From assembly GCA_938003965.1 (NCBI GenBank), contig CALKXI010000013.1, positions 1 to 47,722 of the forward strand: a stretch of DNA of 47,722 bases. Direction: 5' to 3'. The DNA comes from an uncultured Chlorobiales bacterium. Lineage in GTDB: Bacteria; Bacteroidota; Chlorobiia; Chlorobiales; Thermochlorobacteraceae. Below, one piece after another: positions 8,194 to 17,234 of the stretch. Positions within the stretch are counted from its first letter, which is position 1. Every line of letters begins with the position of its first letter. The notes beneath the pieces are model-generated. The model worked only from the letters and a program-made list of their open reading frames with translations, was not told where the DNA came from and did not search any database. The translations under genes were made by a program, and so were the position numbers.

Positions 8194-9930
8194 ATGGCGT
8201 TGTGTAACTTTAATCAAAACAAAAATTCCATTCACACTAAAATTGCATTTGCCTTGCGCACCACATCGTTTTCTCTTCGCGCCCTCCTCTTACTGCTTTT
8301 CGTTTTCACAATCGGTTTGACTTCAACGCCCGCACACGCAAGCGTCGGCGGTGAAACATTTCCTGCGGGACACTGGGCTTACGACATCATCGAGCAACTC
8401 GTCGTGCGCGGACACTTGCCGAAACTTTACGACGTAGCGAAGCCTTACGAACGGCTCGATGTCGCTCGTGCCATTTTAGAAACCGATAAAACGCTCATCG
8501 AAGACCGCGTAACACTCTGGCTCTTTAATAAACTCGAGCAAGAACTCACCGACGAACTCGATTGGCTACGCGATGAAGCCTTCCCCGACGGCGCGCTTCG
8601 CATCGGCTTACGTCCTGAACTCATTGGCGATAAGCGCGACGGCAACCCGCCTCAGTTTCAATTCCCCGAAGAACGTGGCAATACATTCGGTCCGCGTTTT
8701 CGCACGCGCTTCCGATTTACGCTTCACTTCGGCGAGCATTTCACGGTCTATAACAATTCCATCTTGCAATCGGAGCGTGTCTTCACGCTTGTGCCCGCAA
8801 GAAATTTTGCAGGCTCAACAGGCTTTACAGAGCAAGCATTCATTGCTTATCACAGTAAAAATTTTCGTGCAAAGTTCGGGCGCGACTACGTGCAATGGGG
8901 CTACGGGCGCAATAGTTTAATCACGAACTTTACTGCCGGACCCTTAGACCAAATCGGATTTCAGTTCGTCTCTCGAACCCTTCGCTTCACTTACTTTTTT
9001 GCGCAGTTAGATAAATACGACACGCTCACACGACAATTTCGAAAAGACGGCAACACCGAGCGGTACCTTGCCGCCACGCGCGTCGACCTCAATCTCTTCG
9101 CCAGCAAAGTTCGGCTCGGCATTTATCAAGCAACCTTGCATAGCGGCGTGCGCCGACCCGCCGATTTAAGACATATCAACCCATTTCTCTTTTCGTTTGC
9201 AGAACAGTTCGAAGAAACCAATCCGCTCATCGGTGCTGATTTCAGCATCTACGCCTTCGATATGAACTTCTACGGCAGTCTGACCGTCGACGATTGGCAA
9301 GCCGAGAAAAAAGCGCAAGAAGACCTCGAGCCGAACCTTTGGGCTGGAACGCTTGGTATTCGCGCCGCCAATGTGCTCAAAGCCTTGAACATCTACGGCA
9401 CGGACATCTTCGTCGAGTTCACGCGCACACGCAACCGCACCTTTCACAATCGCTTTATCGACCAACGCCTCACGGTCAATAACTCGGGACGTGGAGTCGT
9501 TCGCTCAAATCCGCTGGCGCACCCGCTCGGCACAGATTTCCTTTCGGCAGAACTTGGAATTTCTCACTGGTTCAAAAAGTATTTCCGCCTTTCAACAAAC
9601 TTTCTTGCAATTGCCAAAGGCGAAGGCAACCTCTACGGACCCTTCACCACGCCTTGGCTTGATAGAGATGCAAATGGAAACTTCATTTACAACATCCGCG
9701 ATGGCTATAACGAACCAATTCCTTTCGTAACAGGTGACCGAAAAGTCGAGAACCGATATGCTTGGACGGTCGGATTTTTCTATCAGCCCAATAACTCGTT
9801 CAATACGGAACTGAACTTTACCCAAGTCTGGCGGCGCAACGCCAATAATGTCGCAGGCTTAAACACATCAGACTTGCAGATATTTTTCCGTGTCTTGTTT
9901 GAAATCCAGCCCGTGTTCAATTTCCTTTGA
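8194..9930 (+). CDS. Outer-membrane beta-barrel protein, Wzi/capsule-assembly-like
   Basis: The start is placed at the ATG at 8194 (in-frame TTG 8182 and GTG 8185 lie upstream), giving about 578 residues. A long signal peptide ends near PAHA. The mature N-terminus has GHWAYDIIEQLVVRGHL then PYERLDVARAI, an SLH-like helical element that precedes barrels of the capsule-assembly Wzi group in Bacteroidota-type genomes. The rest has alternating aromatic beta strands, such as FGRDYVQWGYGRNSL and ISHWFKKYFRLSTNFLA, and ends with FEIQPVFNFL, a typical barrel terminus with a final hydrophobic residue. It probably sits in the outer membrane and may help hold or export surface polysaccharide. Its stop overlaps the upstream TTG of the next gene. 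Confidence 0.62.
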   Translation: MALCNFNQNKNSIHTKIAFALRTTSFSLRALLLLLFVFTIGLTSTPAHASVGGETFPAGHWAYDIIEQLVVRGHLPKLYDVAKPYERLDVARAILETDKTLIEDRVTLWLFNKLEQELTDELDWLRDEAFPDGALRIGLRPELIGDKRDGNPPQFQFPEERGNTFGPRFRTRFRFTLHFGEHFTVYNNSILQSERVFTLVPARNFAGSTGFTEQAFIAYHSKNFRAKFGRDYVQWGYGRNSLITNFTAGPLDQIGFQFVSRTLRFTYFFAQLDKYDTLTRQFRKDGNTERYLAATRVDLNLFASKVRLGIYQATLHSGVRRPADLRHINPFLFSFAEQFEETNPLIGADFSIYAFDMNFYGSLTVDDWQAEKKAQEDLEPNLWAGTLGIRAANVLKALNIYGTDIFVEFTRTRNRTFHNRFIDQRLTVNNSGRGVVRSNPLAHPLGTDFLSAELGISHWFKKYFRLSTNFLAIAKGEGNLYGPFTTPWLDRDANGNFIYNIRDGYNEPIPFVTGDRKVENRYAWTVGFFYQPNNSFNTELNFTQVWRRNANNVAGLNTSDLQIFFRVLFEIQPVFNFL

Positions 9931-9938
9931 TTCAACTT

Positions 9939-10499
9939 GTGAAAAAGTTTGTGATGGTCTCAATGCTTGCGCCTATCTCACTTTTAGCGCAACCTAAACC
10001 CACGATTGAACAATATGCGGACTGCCTTTCGGAGTGCCTCGTGAGGGAATTGACCGATACGACTTTGCCGATTATCTTCACGCCCGAAAAAACGATTGGC
10101 TTCAAACGCGAATTAGATTTACGCCTGCAATCGGCTCTGCTTGAAAAAGGATTGGTGCTACGAGAATCGCCGTCGGAACAGGCGCAAGAACTGCGGTATG
10201 AGATTCAATCGGCGTCGGTGAGCGTAGAAGAAAGAAGCAGTCAATTTGTGCGCACGGTGTCGCTAATGGTATTTGTGAAACGATTGTTGAACAGCGAACT
10301 GAAAAGCGCAAAATCAATAACGGCGCAAAAACGAGATACCTTGTCGCAAAGCGACCTCGAACGTTTGAACGATACGCGCTATCCTGAAACGACGATTGCG
10401 CCACGCCGAACATGGCTCGAGAAAGCCCTCGTGCCAACTTTAACCACGCTCTCGCTCGGCGTGATTGTATATCTCTTTTTCAGCGTCAGAAGCAATTAA
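9939..10499 (+). CDS. Unknown exported protein with C-terminal membrane anchor
   Basis: I do not recognise a family. With the GTG at 9939 as start the product is about 186 residues and begins with a clean signal peptide (MKKFVMVSMLAPISLLAQ); a TTG at 9927 would add four residues. The middle, from about 20 to 150, is mixed alpha/beta with VRELTDTTLPIIF and a helical stretch RELDLRLQSALLEKGLVL, which recalls the small periplasmic domains of CsgG- or LpoB-like proteins, but no motif decides it. A hydrophobic segment near the C-terminus (LTTLSLGVIVYLFFSV) ends in RSN and probably anchors it in a membrane. It sits between the Wzi-like barrel and bamD, suggesting an envelope role. Confidence 0.7.
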   Translation: MKKFVMVSMLAPISLLAQPKPTIEQYADCLSECLVRELTDTTLPIIFTPEKTIGFKRELDLRLQSALLEKGLVLRESPSEQAQELRYEIQSASVSVEERSSQFVRTVSLMVFVKRLLNSELKSAKSITAQKRDTLSQSDLERLNDTRYPETTIAPRRTWLEKALVPTLTTLSLGVIVYLFFSVRSN

Positions 10500-10517
10500 C
10501 CTTTAACTTATATCTGA

Positions 10518-11417
10518 ATGTCTCGCGTTCTACTTGGCTTATTTCTTGTGCTGTTTGTGAGTGCATGCACCTCATCTAAAACGGACGAAAACGCTTCTAT
10601 TCCCGTCATCTTTCGTGAAGCGCAAAAGATGTATGACGAAGGCGATTATCTTGGCGCACAACTTGAACTTTCCAAACTCACTTACACCAGCCGCGCCACC
10701 GAATATGAAGACGATGTGCAATTTCTTTTGGGAATGAGTTACTTCAAAAGTGAGCAATATCTTTTAGCCATTGACGCCTTTCAAACCTTGATGCGCAATG
10801 TGCCGTCGTCGCCCTACGCGCAAGAAGCCTATTTTCAAATTGCGGAGTGCTACTACAAAATGTCGCCCGAGCCGCAACTCGACCAAGACTACACGCGCCG
10901 CGCAATTATTCAGTATCAAGGCTACATCGACACCTATCCGATTCCTGACTCGGCAGGCGTTGCCGAAGAAATCGCCGAAGCGCAAGAACTCTTAAAGAGC
11001 GTTCAAGAAACCGATAAAAAAGCGCAAGTCGAAGACGTGATTCGCCGACTTCAAAACAAGTTGAAACAATTTGAAAAAGTAAAAATTGCTGAAGAGCGCA
11101 TTGCAATTTGTCGGAACAAATTGGCAAAGAAACTCTTCGATGCCGCAGAGCAATATGTTCAACTGCAAGCCTATCGTGCGGCAACGATGTATTACGAAGA
11201 AGTGCTTTCCAAATTCGGCGACACCAAATATGCCGAGCCTGCTTTGCGCGGAAAAATTGATGCGCTTATCATTCGCGAAAAATGGGACGACGCTGAATAC
11301 GACATCAACCGCTACGCCGATGCCTTTCCTGAACGCCGCACTATCGTTGAGCAAATGCGCAAAAAAATGAACGACGCAATTACGGCTTCCAAACAAGCAC
11401 AACTTGCCGAAGAATAA
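10518..11417 (+). CDS. bamD: Outer-membrane protein assembly lipoprotein BamD
   Basis: BamD is the essential lipoprotein of the BAM complex that inserts beta-barrels into the outer membrane. The 299-residue protein has a lipoprotein signal with C17 in VSACTSS, followed by TPR-like repeats: FREAQKMYDEGDYLGAQLEL, VQFLLGMSYFKSEQYLLAID, and PYAQEAYFQIAECYYKM with the typical tandem of short helices. The region IIQYQGYIDTYP corresponds to the third repeat, and YVQLQAYRAATMYYEEVL to the last. The C-terminus is helical and charged. Length is slightly above the usual 240-280. It is followed by nadD with a short gap, and its neighbours fit an envelope and cofactor block. Confidence 0.88.
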   Translation: MSRVLLGLFLVLFVSACTSSKTDENASIPVIFREAQKMYDEGDYLGAQLELSKLTYTSRATEYEDDVQFLLGMSYFKSEQYLLAIDAFQTLMRNVPSSPYAQEAYFQIAECYYKMSPEPQLDQDYTRRAIIQYQGYIDTYPIPDSAGVAEEIAEAQELLKSVQETDKKAQVEDVIRRLQNKLKQFEKVKIAEERIAICRNKLAKKLFDAAEQYVQLQAYRAATMYYEEVLSKFGDTKYAEPALRGKIDALIIREKWDDAEYDINRYADAFPERRTIVEQMRKKMNDAITASKQAQLAEE

Positions 11418-11433
11418 GCCGAAATCGGAGCAC

Positions 11434-12997
<1,564 letters not shown>

Positions 12998-13004
12998 CTT
13001 CACA

Positions 13005-15134
13005 ATGCGGATACAACTTTCGCTCATCGCTATGCTTACTTTGCTCACACTTAACTGCTCATCACCAAAATTGAACTATCCAAAAACAGAAAAAGTCAAT
13101 CAAGTTGACAACTACTTTGGCACAGAAGTGCGCGACGATTATCGCTGGCTCGAAGACGATACATCTGAAGCCACTGCTAAATGGGTAGAAGCGCAAAACA
13201 AAGTAACCTTTGCCTACTTGGAAAAAATCCCCTTTCGCAATGCGCTCAAAGCACGACTGACGGAGATTTACAACTATCCGAAATACTCTGCGCCGTTCCG
13301 CAAAGGCGATTACTTTTTCTTCTACAAAAATGACGGCTTGCAAAATCAAAGCGTGCTTTATATGCAAACGGGACTTGACGGCACGCCCGAAGTGCTCTTA
13401 GACCCGAACACTTTTTCCGAAGATGGCACATCGCGCTTAGGTGCATTTGCCGTTTCCAAAGATGCTAAATATGCTGCCTACGGCATTTCCAAAGGCGGCT
13501 CGGACTGGCAAACATATTACGTGATGGAACTTGCTACGAAAAAGCAACTTCCCGATACGCTAAACTGGGTGAAGGTTTCTGGGATTGCTTGGGAAGGCGA
13601 TGGCTTTTATTACAGCCGCTATCCTGAACCGTCAGACAAAAAAGAACTTTCGGCGAAAAACGAATTTCACCAAGTTTATTATCACAAGGTTGGCACGCCG
13701 CAATCACAAGATGAACTTGTTTTTGAAGACAAAGCACACCCGCAACGCTTTCATTTTGCCTTCACAAGCGAAGATGAACAATTCACTTTTTTGAGCATTT
13801 CCGATAGAGGGTCAGGAAAACAAGGCAACGCACTTTACTTCAAACGACGTGGCGAAAAAAACTTTAAGCCTATCGTTAGTGAGATTACGGATTTCTCTTA
13901 CAGCATTGTCGACAACATCGGCAACGATTTTCTCATCACAACAAATCACGATGCGCCGAATGAAAAAGTCATGCGATGCTCTTCCAAAAATCCTGACATG
14001 AAAAATTGGCAAACTGTGATTGCTGAAAAGCCCGAAGCCTTGCAGTATGTTACAACCGGCGGCGGAAAAATTTTTGCACTCTACATGAAAGACGTCTCGA
14101 CGCGCGTCTATGTTCACGCGCTCGATGGCACCTTTGAAAATGAAGTGGAATTGCCTGCACTCGGCACTGCCAGCGGCTTCGGCGGAGAAGCCGATGATAA
14201 ATTCGTTTTCTATACCTTTACCTCTTTCACATTCCCGCCGACGATTTATCGCTACGACATTGCGTCCAAAACCTCGACTGTCTTCCGCAAGCCTGAACTG
14301 AAATTCAATCCCGAAGACTACGAAACCAAACAAGTTTTTTTCACAAGCAAAGACGGCACAAAAGTGCCAATGTTTTTGGTGCATAAGAAAGGCATTGTGC
14401 AAGATGGAAATAACCCAACGCTGATGTATGGCTACGGCGGATTCAATGTGAGTTTGTTGCCGTCGTTCAATCCGCTCAACATTGCGCTCTTGGAACAAGG
14501 CGTGATTTATGTGCAAGTGAATTTGCGCGGTGGCAACGAATATGGCGAGGCGTGGCACAAAGCCGGCATGAAGTTCAATAAGCAAAATGTGTTTGATGAT
14601 TTTATTGCAGCAGCAGAGTATCTCATCAAAGAAAAATACACGCGCTCGGAAAAATTGGCGATGAAGGGTGGCTCAAATGGCGGCTTGCTCGTTGGCGCGG
14701 TGATGTGTCAGCGTCCTGAACTCTTCAAAGTTGCCTTGCCTGCCGTTGGCGTGATGGATATGCTTCGCTTTCAAAAATTCACGATTGGCTGGAACTGGAT
14801 TGCCGAATATGGCTCGAGCGAAGCCAGCAAAGAAGAGTTTGAATACCTCTATCGATATTCACCACTTCACAATTTGAAAGAAGGCGTTTCCTATCCTGCA
14901 ACGCTGATTACGACTGCCGACCACGACGACCGCGTTGTGCCTGCACACTCGTTCAAATTTGCGGCGGCATTGCAAGAAAAGCATCGTGGCGAAAATCCTG
15001 TGCTCATTCGCATTGCAGTGAAATCGGGACACGGCGCAAGTTCAACCGAAAAAGCCATTGAAGAAACGGCTGATGTATATGCGTTTCTTTTTTACAATCT
15101 CGGTGTGATGCCAAACTTTAACAGCAAAAAGTGA
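13005..15134 (+). CDS. Prolyl oligopeptidase family serine peptidase (S9A), lipoprotein
   Basis: The 709-residue protein matches prolyl oligopeptidases, which cleave after proline in short peptides. An N-terminal beta-propeller (about 70-420) opens with DDYRWLED, and the C-terminal alpha/beta-hydrolase domain holds the triad S557 (GGSNGG), an Asp in ADHDDRVVPAHS (641/642) and H676 (KSGHGASS), spaced almost exactly as in the pig enzyme. YGYGGFNVSLLPSFN and NLRGGNEYGEAWH are also typical. The N-terminus has a lipobox-like LTLNC (C18), so it is probably tethered to a membrane outside the cytoplasm. It starts seven bases after hemB. Confidence 0.94.
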   Translation: MRIQLSLIAMLTLLTLNCSSPKLNYPKTEKVNQVDNYFGTEVRDDYRWLEDDTSEATAKWVEAQNKVTFAYLEKIPFRNALKARLTEIYNYPKYSAPFRKGDYFFFYKNDGLQNQSVLYMQTGLDGTPEVLLDPNTFSEDGTSRLGAFAVSKDAKYAAYGISKGGSDWQTYYVMELATKKQLPDTLNWVKVSGIAWEGDGFYYSRYPEPSDKKELSAKNEFHQVYYHKVGTPQSQDELVFEDKAHPQRFHFAFTSEDEQFTFLSISDRGSGKQGNALYFKRRGEKNFKPIVSEITDFSYSIVDNIGNDFLITTNHDAPNEKVMRCSSKNPDMKNWQTVIAEKPEALQYVTTGGGKIFALYMKDVSTRVYVHALDGTFENEVELPALGTASGFGGEADDKFVFYTFTSFTFPPTIYRYDIASKTSTVFRKPELKFNPEDYETKQVFFTSKDGTKVPMFLVHKKGIVQDGNNPTLMYGYGGFNVSLLPSFNPLNIALLEQGVIYVQVNLRGGNEYGEAWHKAGMKFNKQNVFDDFIAAAEYLIKEKYTRSEKLAMKGGSNGGLLVGAVMCQRPELFKVALPAVGVMDMLRFQKFTIGWNWIAEYGSSEASKEEFEYLYRYSPLHNLKEGVSYPATLITTADHDDRVVPAHSFKFAAALQEKHRGENPVLIRIAVKSGHGASSTEKAIEETADVYAFLFYNLGVMPNFNSKK

Positions 15135-15164
15135 ACGAGCAATACCCTATTTGAAGGAACAAAC

Positions 15165-16166
15165 ATGCGCGCTTTGTTAATGGCATCAACTCGTGGAAGG
15201 TGGCCGGCAAAAGGTCGGCAATACGGCACTGAAAACGGCGTAGAAGCGTGGGTTTATGCGTTTGAGGGCGATTACATCGGTTATGATGAAGCAACACCAA
15301 AGGATATTGCAGAGTATGATTTAGTCATTGCAAATACGAACCATATCGGTGTGAATTATTTGCCGAAAATTGTTTCGTTGGCTGAAACACGCCCCGCATC
15401 GGTCAAGTGGGTGTCGCTGATAGAAGGCTCAGCTACTGACTATTTGAAACCTTTACCCCTCATTCGTAGGGCGTTAGATGCATCAGATTTTGTAAATGTG
15501 ATTAATCGCTATACAGTCTCCTTTTTCCAAGCCTTGACTGTCAAACCATGTAAATACATCGGTATTCCCTACCCTGTTCAAAACATTATCAAACTGCGCG
15601 TGCCAATTGAAAAGCGACTTCGTCGAGCGTTCATTTGCCCAATGCTCTCCAAGCGATGGAACGACTACTTCGTCGCTAAAAATCTTGGCATTGAATACTA
15701 TGGATATGAAAAGCGCATTACGCGCAGGTTCGGAACAATAAAAGAAAACTGGGTTGTGCACCGCTCGTTTAATCCAAACAAGTATCACGATTTCGTGAAA
15801 AAAGTTTACGCTGATGAGGCTTTAACGATATACAGAGAGGTCGGTATTGAGCAATACCTTGCCGACAATGCTTCATCGCTGTTGTGGATTAACCTTGATG
15901 ACCGATTTACTTGGGGGCGATATGTCTTAGATGCCGCCGCGTTGCAAGTGCCAATTATCACCACGCGCTCAACAGGGCACGCCGAAGAATTGTTTCCTCA
16001 CACCACCTTAGAAAATGAATTCCAACTCCAAGAGGCGGTTGAACTTGGGAAACGACTGTTGGACGACTCAACCTTTTACAGAACAGTTGCAGAAGTTTCG
16101 GAGGAAAAGTTGCAGCAGTTCAGTCATCATGTGATGAAAGAAAAACTGCTCTCGTATCTCGGCTAA
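15165..16166 (+). CDS. Probable GT-B type glycosyltransferase
   Basis: This 333-residue protein has no signal peptide and I do not recognise a precise family. The N-terminal half is a plausible Rossmann domain (MRALLMASTRGRW, YDLVIANTNHIGVNYLPKI). The C-terminal half carries WGRYVLDAAALQVPIITT followed by GHAEELFP, which looks like the donor-binding part of GT-B enzymes where an acidic residue, a small-residue run and a second Glu contact the sugar nucleotide. A good ribosome site GAAGGA (15153-15158) precedes the ATG by six bases. Its stop overlaps the stop of the opposing methyltransferase by four bases. With that gene and yfhO it may serve surface glycan synthesis; this is inference. Confidence 0.5.
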   Translation: MRALLMASTRGRWPAKGRQYGTENGVEAWVYAFEGDYIGYDEATPKDIAEYDLVIANTNHIGVNYLPKIVSLAETRPASVKWVSLIEGSATDYLKPLPLIRRALDASDFVNVINRYTVSFFQALTVKPCKYIGIPYPVQNIIKLRVPIEKRLRRAFICPMLSKRWNDYFVAKNLGIEYYGYEKRITRRFGTIKENWVVHRSFNPNKYHDFVKKVYADEALTIYREVGIEQYLADNASSLLWINLDDRFTWGRYVLDAAALQVPIITTRSTGHAEELFPHTTLENEFQLQEAVELGKRLLDDSTFYRTVAEVSEEKLQQFSHHVMKEKLLSYLG

Positions 16167-17125
16167 ATTTTGCGGAGATAAAAACATGCGGAGTCGCCTT
16201 GTTCTTCGCAATTCAGGGCTTCGGCACGCGCTCTGAAAGCCGCAATGTCGGCACTTGAAAAGATAGACTGTTCGGGGTTTTTCGAGTAAGAGCGCAGGTC
16301 GTTAAGCGGAATGTCTTTGAGATATTGTTCGCTTCCCCAAAATTGAAACTCGGTTGAGTCGAATTCGGTCTTGAAAATTTCAAAGCCGCACTGTTCGGCT
16401 AAAAGGTACATGCTCTTGACGGTCGGCAGAAAGAGATGACGCGGCGGGTCGAGTTGAACCCAATTAACGCCATAGTGTTTCCAAGCAAAAGTACCTGCAA
16501 GAGGCACACGAATGAGCACAACACCGTTCGGCGTGAGCAGTTTTCGAGCAATCTCTAAATAGGCGTGTGGCGTTGAGATATGCTCCAACGAGTGGTGAAA
16601 CATGATAAGGTCGAAAGTGTCGGTCATATCTTTCAACTCTTTTTTCCAAATCTTCACGCCGTTGTTGTAGAAAATATCGCTTTCCAAGAAAGGGTCGACG
16701 CCTTGCACGTGTTTGAATCCTAATTGATGCAGTTCAAGCAGAAAAACGCCCGCCCCGCATCCGACATCTAAAATTTTTGAATCAAGATTGAGCGATGAAT
16801 GTTTCATCCATTTCAAAATATCAGGCACCCCAGTCAGTTGATACATCAGGCGACCGATAAGCCCCTTGCCCGTGAGCACAAAGTTCATGCGTTGGGTTTT
16901 CAAAAATCGTTTCAAAGGTGGGTCAACCAAAGGCGTTGCATGATACGAGTAGTAAGTTTGGGGATAGTATTTTGAAAGGTCTTCAGGCGGTGCTACAATC
17001 TGAACGCAACCGCAATGCTCGCATTCAAAATAGGTAAAGGTATCGCGCATGCCGAACATCATTTCTTTGGCTGTGTAGTAAGTAGAAGAAGTGTGTGCGT
17101 GTCCGCAGATGATGCAAGTGGGCAT
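16163..17125 (-). CDS. Class I SAM-dependent methyltransferase with N-terminal zinc-ribbon-like cysteines
   Basis: The 320-residue protein starts with MPTCIICG and a second CEHCGC about 32 residues on, four cysteines that could bind zinc, as seen in many methyltransferases of polysaccharide clusters. The SAM domain follows with SKILDVGCGAGVFLLELHQL (motif I), GVDPF, DLIMFHHSLEHI (motif II) and LTPNGVVLIRVPLAG (motif III). Likely substrates are sugars or lipid-linked glycans, but this is not shown by the sequence. It converges on the glycosyltransferase with a four-base overlap of stop codons and diverges from yfhO, with only 109 bases between the two starts. Confidence 0.82.
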   Translation of the reverse strand: MPTCIICGHAHTSSTYYTAKEMMFGMRDTFTYFECEHCGCVQIVAPPEDLSKYYPQTYYSYHATPLVDPPLKRFLKTQRMNFVLTGKGLIGRLMYQLTGVPDILKWMKHSSLNLDSKILDVGCGAGVFLLELHQLGFKHVQGVDPFLESDIFYNNGVKIWKKELKDMTDTFDLIMFHHSLEHISTPHAYLEIARKLLTPNGVVLIRVPLAGTFAWKHYGVNWVQLDPPRHLFLPTVKSMYLLAEQCGFEIFKTEFDSTEFQFWGSEQYLKDIPLNDLRSYSKNPEQSIFSSADIAAFRARAEALNCEEQGDSACFYLRKI

Positions 17126-17190
17126 TTAGCAGAGTTGGTTATGTTTGAAAGGTTGTGTTAGGAAAAATACGCGATGAAAGATTCCTTTTG

Positions 17191-17198
17191 TAGATTTG
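17191..17198 (+). promoter_or_regulatory. Promoter-like octamer TAGATTTG upstream of yfhO
   Basis: TAGATTTG fits the TAnnTTTG minus-7 element described for Bacteroidota promoters. It ends 36 bases before the yfhO ATG, the same distance as for the elements before purA and the response regulator. No clear minus-33 TTG is seen at the expected place, so it is a suggestion only. Confidence 0.4.
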
Positions 17199-17234
17199 CC
17201 GAACAATTTTTGTAGTCATTTAAGATAAACACAA

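Noticed and set aside
13812-14585. Long - strand ORF opposite the prolyl oligopeptidase
   Set aside because: It lies fully inside a gene with all catalytic residues in place, and its protein shows no recognisable domain; it is a shadow of codon bias.
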